The position numbers and the translations under genes were made by a program. DNA of 64,000 bases. It comes from Serpentinicella sp031432315. Lineage in GTDB: Bacteria; Bacillota; Clostridia; Peptostreptococcales; Natronincolaceae. The stretch covers positions 11,847 through 75,846 of the forward strand of contig NZ_JAVKGO010000010.1 of NCBI RefSeq assembly GCF_031432315.1, given 5' to 3'. This document shows, in pieces, positions 1 to 10,817 of this stretch. A model generated the notes under the pieces. That model was given only the letters and a program-made list of their open reading frames with translations, ran no database searches and had not been told where the DNA came from. How positions within the stretch are numbered: the first letter of the stretch is position 1; each line of letters opens with the position of its first letter.

Positions 1-863
<863 letters not shown>

Positions 864-892
864 TATTTAGTGTTAAAAAAAAAGGGGTTTTA

Positions 893-2419
893 ATGATGGG
901 GAGAAAAATCAAAATTTTTGATACTACACTAAGAGATGGAGAGCAATCTCCAGGTTGTAGCATGAATTTAAACGAAAAAATAAAAGTAGCCAAACAACTA
1001 GAAAAAATGGGTGTGGATGTGATTGAGGCAGGTTTTGCTATCGCATCCCCTGGAGATTTTGCTTCTGTTAGTGCTATTGCAAGAACAGTAAAAAATTCAG
1101 TAGTAGCAAGTTTATGTAGAGCTCTCCCAAAAGATATAGATAAGGCTTATGAAGCTGTAAAAGAAGCAGAACAGCCTAGAATACATACTTTTATTGCTAC
1201 TTCCGATATCCATATGAAATATAAATTAAAGTCTAGTAAAGAAGAAGTATTAGAAAGAGCCGTAAACATGGTTAAGTATGCTAAAAAATACTGTAGTGAT
1301 ATTGAGTTTTCAGCTGAGGACGCTTCAAGAAGTAATCCGGAATTTCTTTATAAAATATTTGAAGAAGTAATAAAAGCAGGAGCCACAGTAATCAATGTAC
1401 CAGATACAGTGGGATATACTACACCAGATGAATACTACAACCTTATTAAAGGGATCCGAGAGAATGTTCCTAATGTAGATAAAGCTGAAATCTCAGTGCA
1501 CTGCCATAATGATTTAGGAATGGCAGTAGCCAATACATTAGCAGCAGCAAGAGCAGGAGCTACACAACTTGAATGTACAATTAATGGTATTGGTGAAAGA
1601 GCTGGAAATGCCGCTATGGAAGAACTAGTGATGGCCATTAATACAAGAAAAGATTTTTATGCCTTAAGTACAAACATAGATACCACACAAATTTATCCAG
1701 CTAGTCAGTTAATAACTAAAATCACTGGAATGAAAGTACAGCATAACAAAGCAATTGTAGGGAAAAATGCTTTTGCACATGAATCTGGTATACATCAACA
1801 TGGAATGTTAGCCAATGCTAGCACTTATGAAATAATGACCCCAGAGTCTATTGGACTTTCAAAAAATAATATTGTCTTAGGTAAACATTCCGGCCGACAT
1901 GCTTTTGAAAATAGGTTAAATGAGTTGGGATACAATCTTAATACAAAACAAATAGACAGAATATTCAATGATTTCAAAGTCTTAGCAGATAAGAAAAAAG
2001 CTATTTTCGATAAAGATTTAGAGGCATTAGTACAAGAAAAAGTTATTGAAGTAGAAGAAACACTTAAACTCCAACAGTTTACGATTAATTGTGGAAATAC
2101 AATCACATCTACTGCGACGATAAATGTTTTAAATAATGGAAATGAAGTAGAGGAAGTATCCCTTGGACATGGGCCAGTAGATGCAGCTTTTAAAGCAATT
2201 GATAAAGTATTAGATGGTAGCTTTACTTTAGATGATTATGCATTAAACTCTGTTACTGAAGGAGAAGATGCACAGGGTGAAGCAACGGTTAAAATAAAGC
2301 GCTATGGACGCTTGTATACTGGGCGCGGATTAAGTACAGATGTTGTTGAGGCAAGTATAAAAGCGTATATAAATGCGGTTAACAAAATGTTAAACGATAT
2401 AGAAGGGCAGGAAGGGTGA
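893..2419 (+). CDS. leuA: 2-isopropylmalate synthase
   Basis: LeuA condenses acetyl-CoA with 2-oxoisovalerate, the first committed step to leucine. The 508-aa product has the usual TIM barrel with FDTTLRDGEQSPGC near the N-terminus and the metal-binding HCHND near residue 205. It also has the C-terminal LeuA regulatory domain (GHGPVDAAFKAID), the usual leucine feedback site. Length is normal for the family. AAAGGGG at 881-887 precedes two adjacent ATG codons (893 and 896), so the start could be three bases later. The stop overlaps the region just upstream of cimA, which suggests translational coupling. Confidence 0.96.
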   Translation: MMGRKIKIFDTTLRDGEQSPGCSMNLNEKIKVAKQLEKMGVDVIEAGFAIASPGDFASVSAIARTVKNSVVASLCRALPKDIDKAYEAVKEAEQPRIHTFIATSDIHMKYKLKSSKEEVLERAVNMVKYAKKYCSDIEFSAEDASRSNPEFLYKIFEEVIKAGATVINVPDTVGYTTPDEYYNLIKGIRENVPNVDKAEISVHCHNDLGMAVANTLAAARAGATQLECTINGIGERAGNAAMEELVMAINTRKDFYALSTNIDTTQIYPASQLITKITGMKVQHNKAIVGKNAFAHESGIHQHGMLANASTYEIMTPESIGLSKNNIVLGKHSGRHAFENRLNELGYNLNTKQIDRIFNDFKVLADKKKAIFDKDLEALVQEKVIEVEETLKLQQFTINCGNTITSTATINVLNNGNEVEEVSLGHGPVDAAFKAIDKVLDGSFTLDDYALNSVTEGEDAQGEATVKIKRYGRLYTGRGLSTDVVEASIKAYINAVNKMLNDIEGQEG

Positions 2420-2424
2420 GACAT

Positions 2425-4014
2425 ATGCCTAAAAAGATTGAAATATTTGATTCAACTTTAAGAGATGGTGCACAGGCTGAAGGAATTTCATTTTCAGTCG
2501 ATGATAAATTAAAGATCGTTAAAGCTTTAGATGCTTTAGGGGTTTCATATATAGAAGCGGGAAATCCCGGTTCAAACCCGAAAGATCTAGAATTTTTTCA
2601 AAAAATAAGAGGCCAAAAGCTCAGCAATGCAAAATTAACAGCTTTTGGGAGCACGAGGCGTGCAGGTATTTCTGTACAAGAAGATCCTAATGTTCAATCT
2701 TTACTTAAGGCGGATACTCCTGCAGTTGCAATATTCGGTAAAAGTTGGGACTTTCATGTAACGGATATACTTAAAACAACATTAGAAGAAAACCTCAACA
2801 TGCTAAAAGACACTATTTCGTTCTTTAAACAACAGGGAAAAGAAGTTATTTTCGATGCAGAGCACTTCTATGATGGATATAAAGCAAATCCTGAATATGC
2901 TATGGCTACGTTAAGGGCTGCTGAAGAAGGCGGTGCTGACTGGTTAGTATTATGTGAGACAAATGGTGGTGCGTTTCCTGATGATATTTATGAAGTAACA
3001 AAAAAGGTTGTCGAAACCTTCAACGTTAGCGTTGGTGTTCACTGCCATAATGATAGTGGTATGGCAGTTGCTAACTCGATAATGGGTGTGGAAGCAGGCG
3101 CTGTTCAAGTTCAAGGAACCTACTTAGGTTTTGGAGAAAGATGTGGTAATGCAAATCTAAGCACGATTATTGCGAATCTACAAGTAAAGAGAAATTATAA
3201 TTGTATATTAGATGATCAAGTACAGAATCTTACACCAATAGCAAGATATATGGCTGAAATTACTAATATTTCTGTAAATGAAAGAGAGCCATACATAGGC
3301 AATTCTGCCTTTGCTCATAAAGGTGGTATGCATATAGATGGGGTTAGTAAATCAAGCAGTTCCTTTGAGCATATAAATCCTAAAAAAGTCGGAAATAAAC
3401 GAAGATTTTTAATGTCAGAAGTTTCAGGTAAAAGTACGATTCTTTCGAAAATACAAAAAATCAATCCTAATATAACGAAAGACTCTGCAGAAACTCAAGC
3501 GATTATAGATAGGTTAAAAGAGCTTGAATATGCTGGATATCAATTTGAAGGTGCAGAAAGTACTTTTGAGTTAATTATAAGAAAACAGTTAGGTAAATAT
3601 AGACCATTCTTCGAACTTATTCATTATAAAATCATTGGAGAACAACCTGCAGACAGTTCAGATAGTTCTTCAGCATTAGTAAAAATAAATGTGGATGGTC
3701 AGGAAGAATTAACTGTAGCTGAAGGTGCTGGACCTGTAAATGCTTTAGACAAAGCACTAAGAAAGGCCTTAGAGGTATTTTACCCACAAATAAAAGATGT
3801 ATGCTTGACGGATTACAAAGTTAGGGTTTTAGACACAAAAACTGCTACTGCATCTAAAGTTAGGGTGCTTATTGAGTCAACAGATGGCCGCAATATATGG
3901 AGTACAGTTGGGGTATCTACAGATATTATTGAGGCAAGTTGGATTGCATTAGTAGATTCCGTTGAATATAAACTGATACAGGATATAGAGGAAAAAGTAA
4001 GAGCTTACATGTAA
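2425..4014 (+). CDS. cimA: (R)-citramalate synthase
   Basis: The product (529 aa) is a LeuA-related enzyme that begins KKIEIFDSTLRDGAQAEG and has VHCHNDSGMAVAN near residue 205 and a C-terminal LeuA-type dimerisation domain (EGAGPVNALDKALRKAL). The FDSTLRDGAQAEGI signature and length match the citramalate synthase branch, which condenses pyruvate and acetyl-CoA. LeuCD and LeuB can then convert citramalate to 2-oxobutyrate for isoleucine without threonine deaminase. The preferred start is ATG 2425, four bases after GGAAGGGTGAG. An in-frame GTG at 2416 overlaps the leuA stop but has no better ribosome site. Homocitrate synthase is a less likely alternative. Confidence 0.9.
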   Translation: MPKKIEIFDSTLRDGAQAEGISFSVDDKLKIVKALDALGVSYIEAGNPGSNPKDLEFFQKIRGQKLSNAKLTAFGSTRRAGISVQEDPNVQSLLKADTPAVAIFGKSWDFHVTDILKTTLEENLNMLKDTISFFKQQGKEVIFDAEHFYDGYKANPEYAMATLRAAEEGGADWLVLCETNGGAFPDDIYEVTKKVVETFNVSVGVHCHNDSGMAVANSIMGVEAGAVQVQGTYLGFGERCGNANLSTIIANLQVKRNYNCILDDQVQNLTPIARYMAEITNISVNEREPYIGNSAFAHKGGMHIDGVSKSSSSFEHINPKKVGNKRRFLMSEVSGKSTILSKIQKINPNITKDSAETQAIIDRLKELEYAGYQFEGAESTFELIIRKQLGKYRPFFELIHYKIIGEQPADSSDSSSALVKINVDGQEELTVAEGAGPVNALDKALRKALEVFYPQIKDVCLTDYKVRVLDTKTATASKVRVLIESTDGRNIWSTVGVSTDIIEASWIALVDSVEYKLIQDIEEKVRAYM

Positions 4015-4041
4015 ATATAATTGAATTGGAGGTATTTTATA

Positions 4042-5307
4042 ATGGGAATGACAATGACACAAAAAATATTAGCAGCACATGCTGGCTTAGATAGTGTAAA
4101 GGCTGGACAACTGATTCAAGCGAATCTAGATTTAGTCCTAGGAAATGATGTAACAACCCCTGTTGCAGTTAAAGAGTTTAACAAAATTGGTGTTGATAAA
4201 GTTTTTGATAAGAAAAAGGTAGCAATTGTTCCTGATCATTTTACACCGAATAAAGATATACAGTCAGCTGAACAATGTAAATTTATTCGTGAGTTTGCTC
4301 ATGAAAAAGAGGTAGAAAATTATTTTGAAATTGGAGAAATGGGTATTGAGCATGCGTTAATCCCTGAAAAAGGTTTAGTTGTACCTGGAGATGTTGTCAT
4401 AGGAGCAGATTCACATACATGTACATATGGAGCCTTAGGTGCTTTTTCTACAGGAATAGGAAGTACAGATATGGCAGCGGGTATGGCTATTGGGCAATGT
4501 TGGTTTAAGGTACCAAGTGCAATTAAATTTGTTTTAACAGGAAAACCTCAGAATAAATGGGTAAGTGGTAAAGACATCATTCTTCATATCATTGGAATGA
4601 TCGGTGTAGACGGAGCATTATACAAGTCTATGGAATTTGTTGGAGACGGAATACAACATTTATCAATGGATGATCGTTTTTCAATGGCAAATATGGCCAT
4701 AGAAGCAGGAGGGAAAAACGGAATATTCCCAGTTGATGAAAAGACCTTAGCGTATGTTAAGGAGCACGCTACAAAACCTCATACGGTTTATACTGCGGAC
4801 GAAGATGCAGAGTATGATGAGGTATATGAAATAAATTTAGCTGAGATAGAGCCAACTGTATCTTTCCCACATTTACCAGATAACACAAGAAAAATCACAG
4901 AAGTAGGGGAAGTAAAAATTGATCAAGTTGTAATAGGTTCATGTACAAATGGACGAATTGAAGATATGAGAGTAGCCGCTAATATATTGGCGGGTAAAAA
5001 AGTTGCTAAAGGTGTTCGTGTAATAGTGTTCCCAGCAACGCAGAAGATATATCTTCAAGCCCTAAAAGAAGGCTTGATTGAAAAGTTTGTTCAAGCAGGA
5101 GCAACTTTTAGCACACCAACCTGTGGACCTTGTCTAGGTGGACATATGGGTATTCTAGCTAAGGGTGAGAGAGCGATAGCAACAACCAATAGAAACTTTG
5201 TTGGAAGAATGGGACACCCTGAATCAGAAGTTTACTTATCAAGTCCAGCAGTTGCAGCTGCATCAGCTTTAACAGGAAAAATTACTAATCCAGAGGATAT
5301 AGCATAA
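4042..5307 (+). CDS. leuC: 3-isopropylmalate dehydratase large subunit
   Basis: LeuC is the iron-sulfur subunit of isopropylmalate isomerase. With LeuD it interconverts 2- and 3-isopropylmalate and very likely citramalate/methylmalate here. The 421-aa length fits the shorter HacA/archaeal-type LeuC found in Clostridia rather than the ~465-aa enterobacterial form. Visible signatures are [15 protein letters not shown] and the three cluster cysteines in GSCTNGR and [12 protein letters not shown] 4042 is chosen because GGAGG lies at 4028-4032, nine bases upstream; a TTG at 4021 lies before that site. Confidence 0.95.
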   Translation: MGMTMTQKILAAHAGLDSVKAGQLIQANLDLVLGNDVTTPVAVKEFNKIGVDKVFDKKKVAIVPDHFTPNKDIQSAEQCKFIREFAHEKEVENYFEIGEMGIEHALIPEKGLVVPGDVVIGADSHTCTYGALGAFSTGIGSTDMAAGMAIGQCWFKVPSAIKFVLTGKPQNKWVSGKDIILHIIGMIGVDGALYKSMEFVGDGIQHLSMDDRFSMANMAIEAGGKNGIFPVDEKTLAYVKEHATKPHTVYTADEDAEYDEVYEINLAEIEPTVSFPHLPDNTRKITEVGEVKIDQVVIGSCTNGRIEDMRVAANILAGKKVAKGVRVIVFPATQKIYLQALKEGLIEKFVQAGATFSTPTCGPCLGGHMGILAKGERAIATTNRNFVGRMGHPESEVYLSSPAVAAASALTGKITNPEDIA

Positions 5308-5322
5308 AGGGGGAAATATAAT

Positions 5323-5817
5323 ATGAAAGCAAATGGAAGCGTATTTAAGTATGGAAATAATGTAGATACTGATGTTATTATTCCGGCAAGGTACTTAAAC
5401 ACATCAGATCCAAAAGAGCTAGCTAAACATTGTATGGAAGATATAGACGCAGATTTTGTAAATAAAGTTAATGATGGAGACATAATTGTAGCTGACAAAA
5501 ACTTTGGATGTGGATCATCTAGGGAACATGCACCATTAGCGATTAAAGCATCAGGAGTATCCTGTGTTATTGCCTCAACTTTTGCAAGAATATTTTATAG
5601 AAATTCTATTAATATCGGACTGCCAATATTAGAGTGTGAAGAAGCAGTAAAGAAAATAGATAATGGGGATAAATTAGATATTGACTTTAAAGCTGGTGTT
5701 ATTAAAAACTTAACTAAAAATGAAGTATATCAAGCAGAACCTTTTCCAGAATTCATACAAGGTATTATGGCAGCTGATGGATTAATACAGTATATTAAAA
5801 ATAATCTTAACAAGTAA
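5323..5817 (+). CDS. leuD: 3-isopropylmalate dehydratase small subunit
   Basis: LeuD (164 aa) is the swivelling small subunit of isopropylmalate isomerase. It shows [14 protein letters not shown] at the start and the substrate-binding [11 protein letters not shown] loop typical of the aconitase small-subunit fold. The short form pairs with the short LeuC encoded 15 bases upstream. A strong AAAGGGGG site lies before the ATG. Confidence 0.95.
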   Translation: MKANGSVFKYGNNVDTDVIIPARYLNTSDPKELAKHCMEDIDADFVNKVNDGDIIVADKNFGCGSSREHAPLAIKASGVSCVIASTFARIFYRNSINIGLPILECEEAVKKIDNGDKLDIDFKAGVIKNLTKNEVYQAEPFPEFIQGIMAADGLIQYIKNNLNK

Positions 5818-5839
5818 ATCAAATACGGGGGAATAAAAT

Positions 5840-6913
5840 ATGAAATATAATATAGCGACGATTCCTGGGGATGGAATTGGACCGGATATAATAGAACAAA
5901 CAATATTAGTACTTGAGAAAGTAGGGCAAAAGTACGGACATGAGTTTGATTTCACAGAAGTGCTTGCTGGTGGATGTGCTATTGATGCTAAAGGAGAACC
6001 TTTACCAAAAGAGACCGTAGAAGTTTGCCAGAAAAGTGATTCAGTTCTTCTAGGTGCAGTAGGTGGTCCAAAGTGGGATAATTTACCTGGAGATGCTCGA
6101 CCAGAACAAGCTCTATTAGGATTGAGAAGTGTACTTGGTCTGTTTGCTAATCTAAGACCAGCTTTACTACATAATGCACTAAAAGATGCTTGTCCTTTAA
6201 AACCAGAAATTGTTGGTGATGGCATTGACATTATGGTTGTAAGGGAATTAACTGGTGGGATCTACTTTGGGGATAGAGGTAGAAGAGCTGAAGGAAAAAT
6301 GGGTGAAGAAGCTTATGATACCGAGGCATATAGTGTTGGAGAAATAAAGAGAATAGCTAAAGCTGCTTTTGATATTGCAATGAAACGTAATAAAAAAGTA
6401 ACAAGTATAGATAAAGCGAATATTTTAGAAAGCTCAAGACTTTGGCGCTCGGTAGTAACAGAAATGGCAAAGGATTATCCAGAAGTTTCATTAGAGCATA
6501 TGTACGTTGACAATGCCGCAATGCAATTAGTTAGAGATCCAAAACAGTTTGATGTTATCGTTACAACAAATATGTTTGGAGATATTTTGTCAGATGAGGC
6601 GAGTATGATTACAGGCTCAATTGGAATGTTGCCTTCAGCAAGTCTTGGAGAAGGTGGACTAGGAATGTATGAACCAATTCATGGATCAGCTCCGGATATT
6701 GCAGGGCAAGACAAAGCAAATCCTATAGCAACTGTGGTATCAGCAGCTATGATGTTAAGATATTCATTTGGTTTAGATAAAGAAGCTGATGCAATAGAAG
6801 CAGCGGTTACTAAAGTCCTGGATCAAAAGTATCGTACTGGAGATATAATGAGTTCGGGTATGAAAATGGTTGGAACAAACGAAATGGGTAGATTAATTAT
6901 AGAAAATATATAA
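5840..6913 (+). CDS. leuB: 3-isopropylmalate dehydrogenase
   Basis: LeuB (357 aa) oxidatively decarboxylates 3-isopropylmalate with NAD to 2-oxoisocaproate. It begins with the beta-decarboxylating dehydrogenase signature [10 protein letters not shown], and has [11 protein letters not shown] for substrate and [14 protein letters not shown] for nucleotide binding. Next to cimA it is also expected to act on methylmalate for isoleucine. It is 22 bases downstream of leuD with a GGGGG site, and is followed by a 10-bp hairpin before ilvD. Confidence 0.95.
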   Translation: MKYNIATIPGDGIGPDIIEQTILVLEKVGQKYGHEFDFTEVLAGGCAIDAKGEPLPKETVEVCQKSDSVLLGAVGGPKWDNLPGDARPEQALLGLRSVLGLFANLRPALLHNALKDACPLKPEIVGDGIDIMVVRELTGGIYFGDRGRRAEGKMGEEAYDTEAYSVGEIKRIAKAAFDIAMKRNKKVTSIDKANILESSRLWRSVVTEMAKDYPEVSLEHMYVDNAAMQLVRDPKQFDVIVTTNMFGDILSDEASMITGSIGMLPSASLGEGGLGMYEPIHGSAPDIAGQDKANPIATVVSAAMMLRYSFGLDKEADAIEAAVTKVLDQKYRTGDIMSSGMKMVGTNEMGRLIIENI

Positions 6914-6918
6914 GCGTG

Positions 6919-6950
6919 ATCCTCGTCCTTACAATAGTAGGGACGAGGAT
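6919..6950 (+). other. Intergenic hairpin between leuB and ilvD
   Basis: A perfect 10-bp inverted repeat (ATCCTCGTCC at 6919-6928, GGACGAGGAT at 6941-6950) with a 12-base loop starts just after the leuB stop. It has no T-run behind it, so it is not a standard intrinsic terminator. A role in mRNA processing or 3'-end protection of the upstream segment is inference. Confidence 0.6.
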
Positions 6951-7010
6951 AATATTATCTGAAACAATAAACCTTGACTGTTAATATGAATGCGGATTAG
7001 GAGTGATTAC

Positions 7011-8672
7011 ATGCGAAGTGATAGAGTAAAGACGGGCGTTGAACGAGCACCCCATAGGTCATTGTTTAAAGCAATGGGCTATACAGATGAAGAAATAAAA
7101 GCACCTTTAATAGGTGTTGTGAATGCAAAGAATGAAATTGTGCCAGGACATATTAATTTAGATAAAATTGCAGAAGCGGTTAAAGCAGGCGTCAGAATTA
7201 AAGGTGGAACACCAATTGAGTTTCCAGCAATCGGTGTATGTGACGGTATTGCCATGGGGCATGTAGGTATGCATTACTCTTTAGCTTCAAGAGAACTTAT
7301 AGCTGACTCTATAGAAGCTATGGTAATGGCTCATGGTTTTGATGCACTAGTTATGATACCTAATTGCGATAAAATTGTTCCAGCAATGCTAATGGCGGCA
7401 GCAAGAGTAAATATTCCAACGGTTGTTGTAAGTGGTGGACCAATGTTAGCAGGGAAAGTTAGAGAACAAGAAGTTAGCTTATCAAATGTTTTTGAAGCGG
7501 TTGGATCAGTAAAAACAGGAAAAATGACAGAGGATGAACTTTCTGACTATGAAGATCATGCATGCCCAGGTTGTGGATCTTGTTCTGGTATGTTTACAGC
7601 AAATAGTATGAACTGTTTAACAGAAGTGTTGGGCATGGGTCTGCCTGGAAATGGAACAATTCCTGCTGTATATGCTGAAAGAATCCGTTTAGCAAAAAGA
7701 GCTGGTATGGCAGTATTAGATATTCTTGAGAAAGATATAAAACCAAAGGACATCATGACAGAAAAAGCTTTCGATAATGCACTCACAGTAGATATGGCCC
7801 TTGGATGTAGTACCAACAGTATGCTCCACTTACCAGCTATTGCTTATGAGGCAGGTATTGACTTAGATCTGGAAAAAGCGAACGAGATTAGTGCAAAAAC
7901 ACCTAACCTGTGCAAATTAAGTCCTGCAGGACCAGACCATATTGAAGATTTGTATGCTGCCGGAGGTGTTGCAGCAGTTATGAAAGAACTTACTAAAAAA
8001 GAACTACTACATGTTGACTTACCAACTGTGACAGGGAAAAGTATAAAAGAAAATATTCAAAGTGTTAACAATTTGAATACCAAAGTTATTAGAACCATTG
8101 AGAATCCATACAGCAATACCGGCGGGATTGCTGTATTAAAAGGTAATATTGCACCAATGGGATGTGTTGTAAAAAGATCGGCTGTAGCGAAAGAAATGCT
8201 TCAGCATAAAGGACCAGCACGAGTATTTGAGTCTGAAGAGGATGTTATAGAAGCGATATTAGGTGGAAAAATTAATAAAGGTGAAGTAGTAGTGATCCGA
8301 TATGAAGGGCCTAAAGGTGGACCAGGTATGAGGGAGATGCTATCACCGACATCAGCACTAGCTGGTATGGGTTTAGATAAAGATGTGGCATTAATTACAG
8401 ATGGACGGTTTAGTGGAGCTACAAGAGGAGCCTCCATTGGACATATATCACCAGAGGCTGCAGAAGGTGGACCAATTGCCCTTGTAGAAGAAGGGGATAT
8501 GATTGAAATCGACATAAATAATGGTACAATTCACCTAGAAGTAAGTGAGGAAGCACTAACAAAGAGAAAAGAAAAATGGGTAGCACCTGAACCTAAAATT
8601 AAAACTGGATACTTGTCTAGATATGCTAAGTTAGTGACATCTGCAAGTACCGGAGCAGTTTTAAAAGTATAA
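7011..8672 (+). CDS. ilvD: Dihydroxy-acid dehydratase
   Basis: IlvD dehydrates dihydroxyisovalerate and dihydroxymethylvalerate to the keto acids of valine and isoleucine. The 553-aa product begins [18 protein letters not shown] and carries the iron-sulfur cysteine motifs [21 protein letters not shown] and [17 protein letters not shown], plus the C-terminal [12 protein letters not shown] and [10 protein letters not shown] segments. ATG 7011 is favoured by AGGAG at 6999-7003; an earlier in-frame ATG at 6990 precedes this site. The gene is in the same operon, about 100 bases after leuB. Confidence 0.96.
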   Translation: MRSDRVKTGVERAPHRSLFKAMGYTDEEIKAPLIGVVNAKNEIVPGHINLDKIAEAVKAGVRIKGGTPIEFPAIGVCDGIAMGHVGMHYSLASRELIADSIEAMVMAHGFDALVMIPNCDKIVPAMLMAAARVNIPTVVVSGGPMLAGKVREQEVSLSNVFEAVGSVKTGKMTEDELSDYEDHACPGCGSCSGMFTANSMNCLTEVLGMGLPGNGTIPAVYAERIRLAKRAGMAVLDILEKDIKPKDIMTEKAFDNALTVDMALGCSTNSMLHLPAIAYEAGIDLDLEKANEISAKTPNLCKLSPAGPDHIEDLYAAGGVAAVMKELTKKELLHVDLPTVTGKSIKENIQSVNNLNTKVIRTIENPYSNTGGIAVLKGNIAPMGCVVKRSAVAKEMLQHKGPARVFESEEDVIEAILGGKINKGEVVVIRYEGPKGGPGMREMLSPTSALAGMGLDKDVALITDGRFSGATRGASIGHISPEAAEGGPIALVEEGDMIEIDINNGTIHLEVSEEALTKRKEKWVAPEPKIKTGYLSRYAKLVTSASTGAVLKV

Positions 8673-8692
8673 ATATATTAAGGGGGAGAACA

Positions 8693-10360
8693 ATGCGACT
8701 AACAGGAGCAGATATTTTGATTGAATGTTTATTAGAGCAGGGCGTAGATACTGTATTCGGCTATCCTGGTGGTGCTGTTTTAAATATATATGACTCACTT
8801 TATAAATATCAAGATAAAATAAAACATATATTAACGGCTCACGAGCAAGGAGCTTCTCATGCAGCGGATGGGTATGCCCGTTCAACTGGGAAAGTAGGTG
8901 TATGTATCGCTACATCTGGACCAGGAGCTACTAATTTAGTGACAGGGATAGCTACAGCTCATATGGACTCAGTACCTATGGTTGCGATTACCGGAAATGT
9001 ACCTTTGTCTCTACTAGGAAAAGACAGTTTTCAAGAGGTAGATATTACAGGGATTACTATGCCCATAACAAAGCATAATTTTATCGTGAAGGATGTAGAA
9101 GATCTAGGTGATATTGTACGAAAAGCATTCTATATTGCTCAAGAAGGAAGACCAGGACCTGTACTTATTGATATTCCAAAAGATATCACTATTCAGATGA
9201 CAGAGTATAGCAATCAAAAGCCTAAAGAGGTCAAAAGAAATACTCAAAATATAGAACAAAAAGATTTAGAAAATGCAGTAAATCTTCTTAAGAATGCAAA
9301 GAGACCATCACTTTATGTAGGTGGGGGGGTAGTAACCTCTGGAGCTTCTGAAGAATTGGTTACTTTAGCTGAAAAATTACAAATACCTGTAACTTCAAGC
9401 TTAATGGGACTTGGTGGATTTCCAGGTGGACATGAGCTTTTTACTGGTATGGTAGGTATGCATGGAACAAAAGTATCTAGTCAGATTGTTACAGAATGTG
9501 ATTTATTAATTGCAGTAGGAGCTCGTTTTAGTGATCGAGTAATTGGAAAAGCGGATCAATTTGCTGCAGATGCACAAGTTTTACAGATTGATATAGATGC
9601 AGCTGAAATTAATAAAAATATCTTAACGACCCATCATGTTGTCGGGGATATTAAAGAGGTACTTGTTAAGATAAATGATGGTTTATCACCACAAAAACAA
9701 ACAGACTGGATAAATCGACTTAAAGAGTTGAAAAATACTTATGCATTAAAGTACTGTAATGATGGGTCGCTGAAGCCACAGTTTATAATAGAAAAGATAT
9801 CGGAATTAACAAAAGGAGATGCAGTTATAGCAACAGAGGTAGGTCAAAATCAAATGTGGACTGCTCAATACTATAAGTTCCAGAACCCTAGAACATTTTT
9901 ATCTTCAGGAGGCTTAGGAACAATGGGGTATGGATTAGGCGCATCTTTAGGAGCAAAAATGGGCATGCCTGAAAAGACAGTATTTAATATAGCCGGTGAT
10001 GGATGTTTTGGAATGAACTGTAACGAGCTGGCAACTGCGGTGACTTACAACATTCCAGTTATAATCGTAATATTAAACAATCGTGTCTTAGGCATGGTTC
10101 GTCAGTGGCAAAATATGTTTTTTGATGAGCGATATTCAGAAACTAATTTAGAAGATCGAGGAACAGACTTTGTAAAATTAGCAGAAGCTTTTGGGGCAAC
10201 TGCATATAACGTAAAAGAACCAGAAGAAGTAGAACAAGTATTGAAAAATGCTTTAAGTGTAAATGGACCTGTAGTAATAAACTGTGAAATTGATAGAGAA
10301 GAAAAAGTTTTACCAATGGTACCACCGGGTGCATCACTTAAAGAGATAATTGTAGAATAA
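8693..10360 (+). CDS. ilvB: Acetolactate synthase, large (catalytic) subunit
   Basis: This 555-aa thiamine-diphosphate enzyme makes acetolactate or acetohydroxybutyrate from pyruvate. The catalytic Glu lies in TAHEQGASHAADGYAR, FAD/central-domain sequence follows, and the ThDP-Mg motif is GDGCFGMNCNELATA...NN near residues 440-475. It is the last gene of the operon: a strong terminator follows. No ACT-domain regulatory subunit (ilvN) is adjacent; one could lie upstream of the window or elsewhere. Confidence 0.95.
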   Translation: MRLTGADILIECLLEQGVDTVFGYPGGAVLNIYDSLYKYQDKIKHILTAHEQGASHAADGYARSTGKVGVCIATSGPGATNLVTGIATAHMDSVPMVAITGNVPLSLLGKDSFQEVDITGITMPITKHNFIVKDVEDLGDIVRKAFYIAQEGRPGPVLIDIPKDITIQMTEYSNQKPKEVKRNTQNIEQKDLENAVNLLKNAKRPSLYVGGGVVTSGASEELVTLAEKLQIPVTSSLMGLGGFPGGHELFTGMVGMHGTKVSSQIVTECDLLIAVGARFSDRVIGKADQFAADAQVLQIDIDAAEINKNILTTHHVVGDIKEVLVKINDGLSPQKQTDWINRLKELKNTYALKYCNDGSLKPQFIIEKISELTKGDAVIATEVGQNQMWTAQYYKFQNPRTFLSSGGLGTMGYGLGASLGAKMGMPEKTVFNIAGDGCFGMNCNELATAVTYNIPVIIVILNNRVLGMVRQWQNMFFDERYSETNLEDRGTDFVKLAEAFGATAYNVKEPEEVEQVLKNALSVNGPVVINCEIDREEKVLPMVPPGASLKEIIVE

Positions 10361-10369
10361 CTTAGAAAT

Positions 10370-10413
10370 AAAATGATAGAAAATTTATACTTTCTATCAT
10401 TTTATTTTTTTTT
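10370..10413 (+). terminator. Terminator of the ilv-leu operon
   Basis: A perfect 13-bp stem (AAAATGATAGAAA at 10370-10382 with its complement at 10391-10403), an 8-base loop and a nine-base T-run make a textbook intrinsic terminator right after ilvB. Confidence 0.93.
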
Positions 10414-10456
10414 GCACATATTTATAAAAGGTATAAAAGAAAAAGGGGGATTTGAA

Positions 10457-10666
10457 ATGTACGTAGATGATTATATTAAAAAAACAAAGGACAAGTACAG
10501 AGTAGGGGATAAACTTAATATCGAAAACTATTCTAAAAAGAAAGAAGAAGGAACTATAGTACAAATTACAAATTACTTTGCTGTAGTACAGTTTAAAAAT
10601 TGGAAAGAGTGCTTTCATTGGCATGACCTACATATAAGGAATATAGAACCAAGACGACCTAATTAA
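10457..10666 (+). CDS. Small basic/aromatic hypothetical protein (69 aa)
   Basis: A small protein I do not recognise, starting MYVDDYIKKTKDKYRVGD and ending NIEPRRPN. AGGGGG at 10444-10449 eight bases before ATG 10457 fixes the start; an upstream extension would run through the ilvB terminator. The sequence RVGDKLNIENYSKKKEEG then VVQFKNWKECFHWHDL looks like a small beta-barrel (SH3/KOW-like) fold, but this is only an impression. It has no signal peptide or membrane segment. It sits alone between the ilv-leu terminator and a second hairpin at 10676. Confidence 0.7.
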   Translation: MYVDDYIKKTKDKYRVGDKLNIENYSKKKEEGTIVQITNYFAVVQFKNWKECFHWHDLHIRNIEPRRPN

Positions 10667-10675
10667 TAAATAATG

Positions 10676-10712
10676 CAGGGGTTGTGATATTTCTCACAAA
10701 CCCTGTTATTTA
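10676..10712 (+). terminator. Hairpin after the 69-aa gene, containing a TTGTGA-N6-TCACAA dyad
   Basis: Two 12-base arms (10676-10687 and 10694-10705) pair at 11 of 12 positions around a six-base loop and are followed by TTATTTAATT, a weak T-tail. The inner part is exactly TTGTGA, six bases, TCACAA, which is the CRP/FNR-family operator shape. It may therefore act as a terminator, an operator for hcp, or both. Confidence 0.65.
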
Positions 10713-10713
10713 A

Positions 10714-10742
10714 TTGACATTTAGGTATTGCAATACTAAAAT
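10714..10742 (+). promoter_or_regulatory. hcp promoter with internal operator dyad
   Basis: TTGACA at 10714-10719 and TAAAAT at 10737-10742 are separated by exactly 17 bases. The spacer contains the perfect 12-bp palindrome GTATTGCAATAC (10725-10736), placed where a repressor would block RNA polymerase. The ATG of hcp is 75 bases downstream of the -10 box. Confidence 0.75.
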
Positions 10743-10817
10743 ACTAATATAACCAATTATTACTTACCGATTGATGTGAAAAAATCAATCAAATTATATT
10801 AAATGGAGGGATAAATT

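Noticed and set aside
1435..2106. Open frames on the - strand inside leuA and similar antisense frames across the window
   Set aside because: They lie wholly within well-identified genes, lack ribosome sites and encode low-complexity Ser/Leu/Ile-rich sequence; they are shadows of the coding strand.
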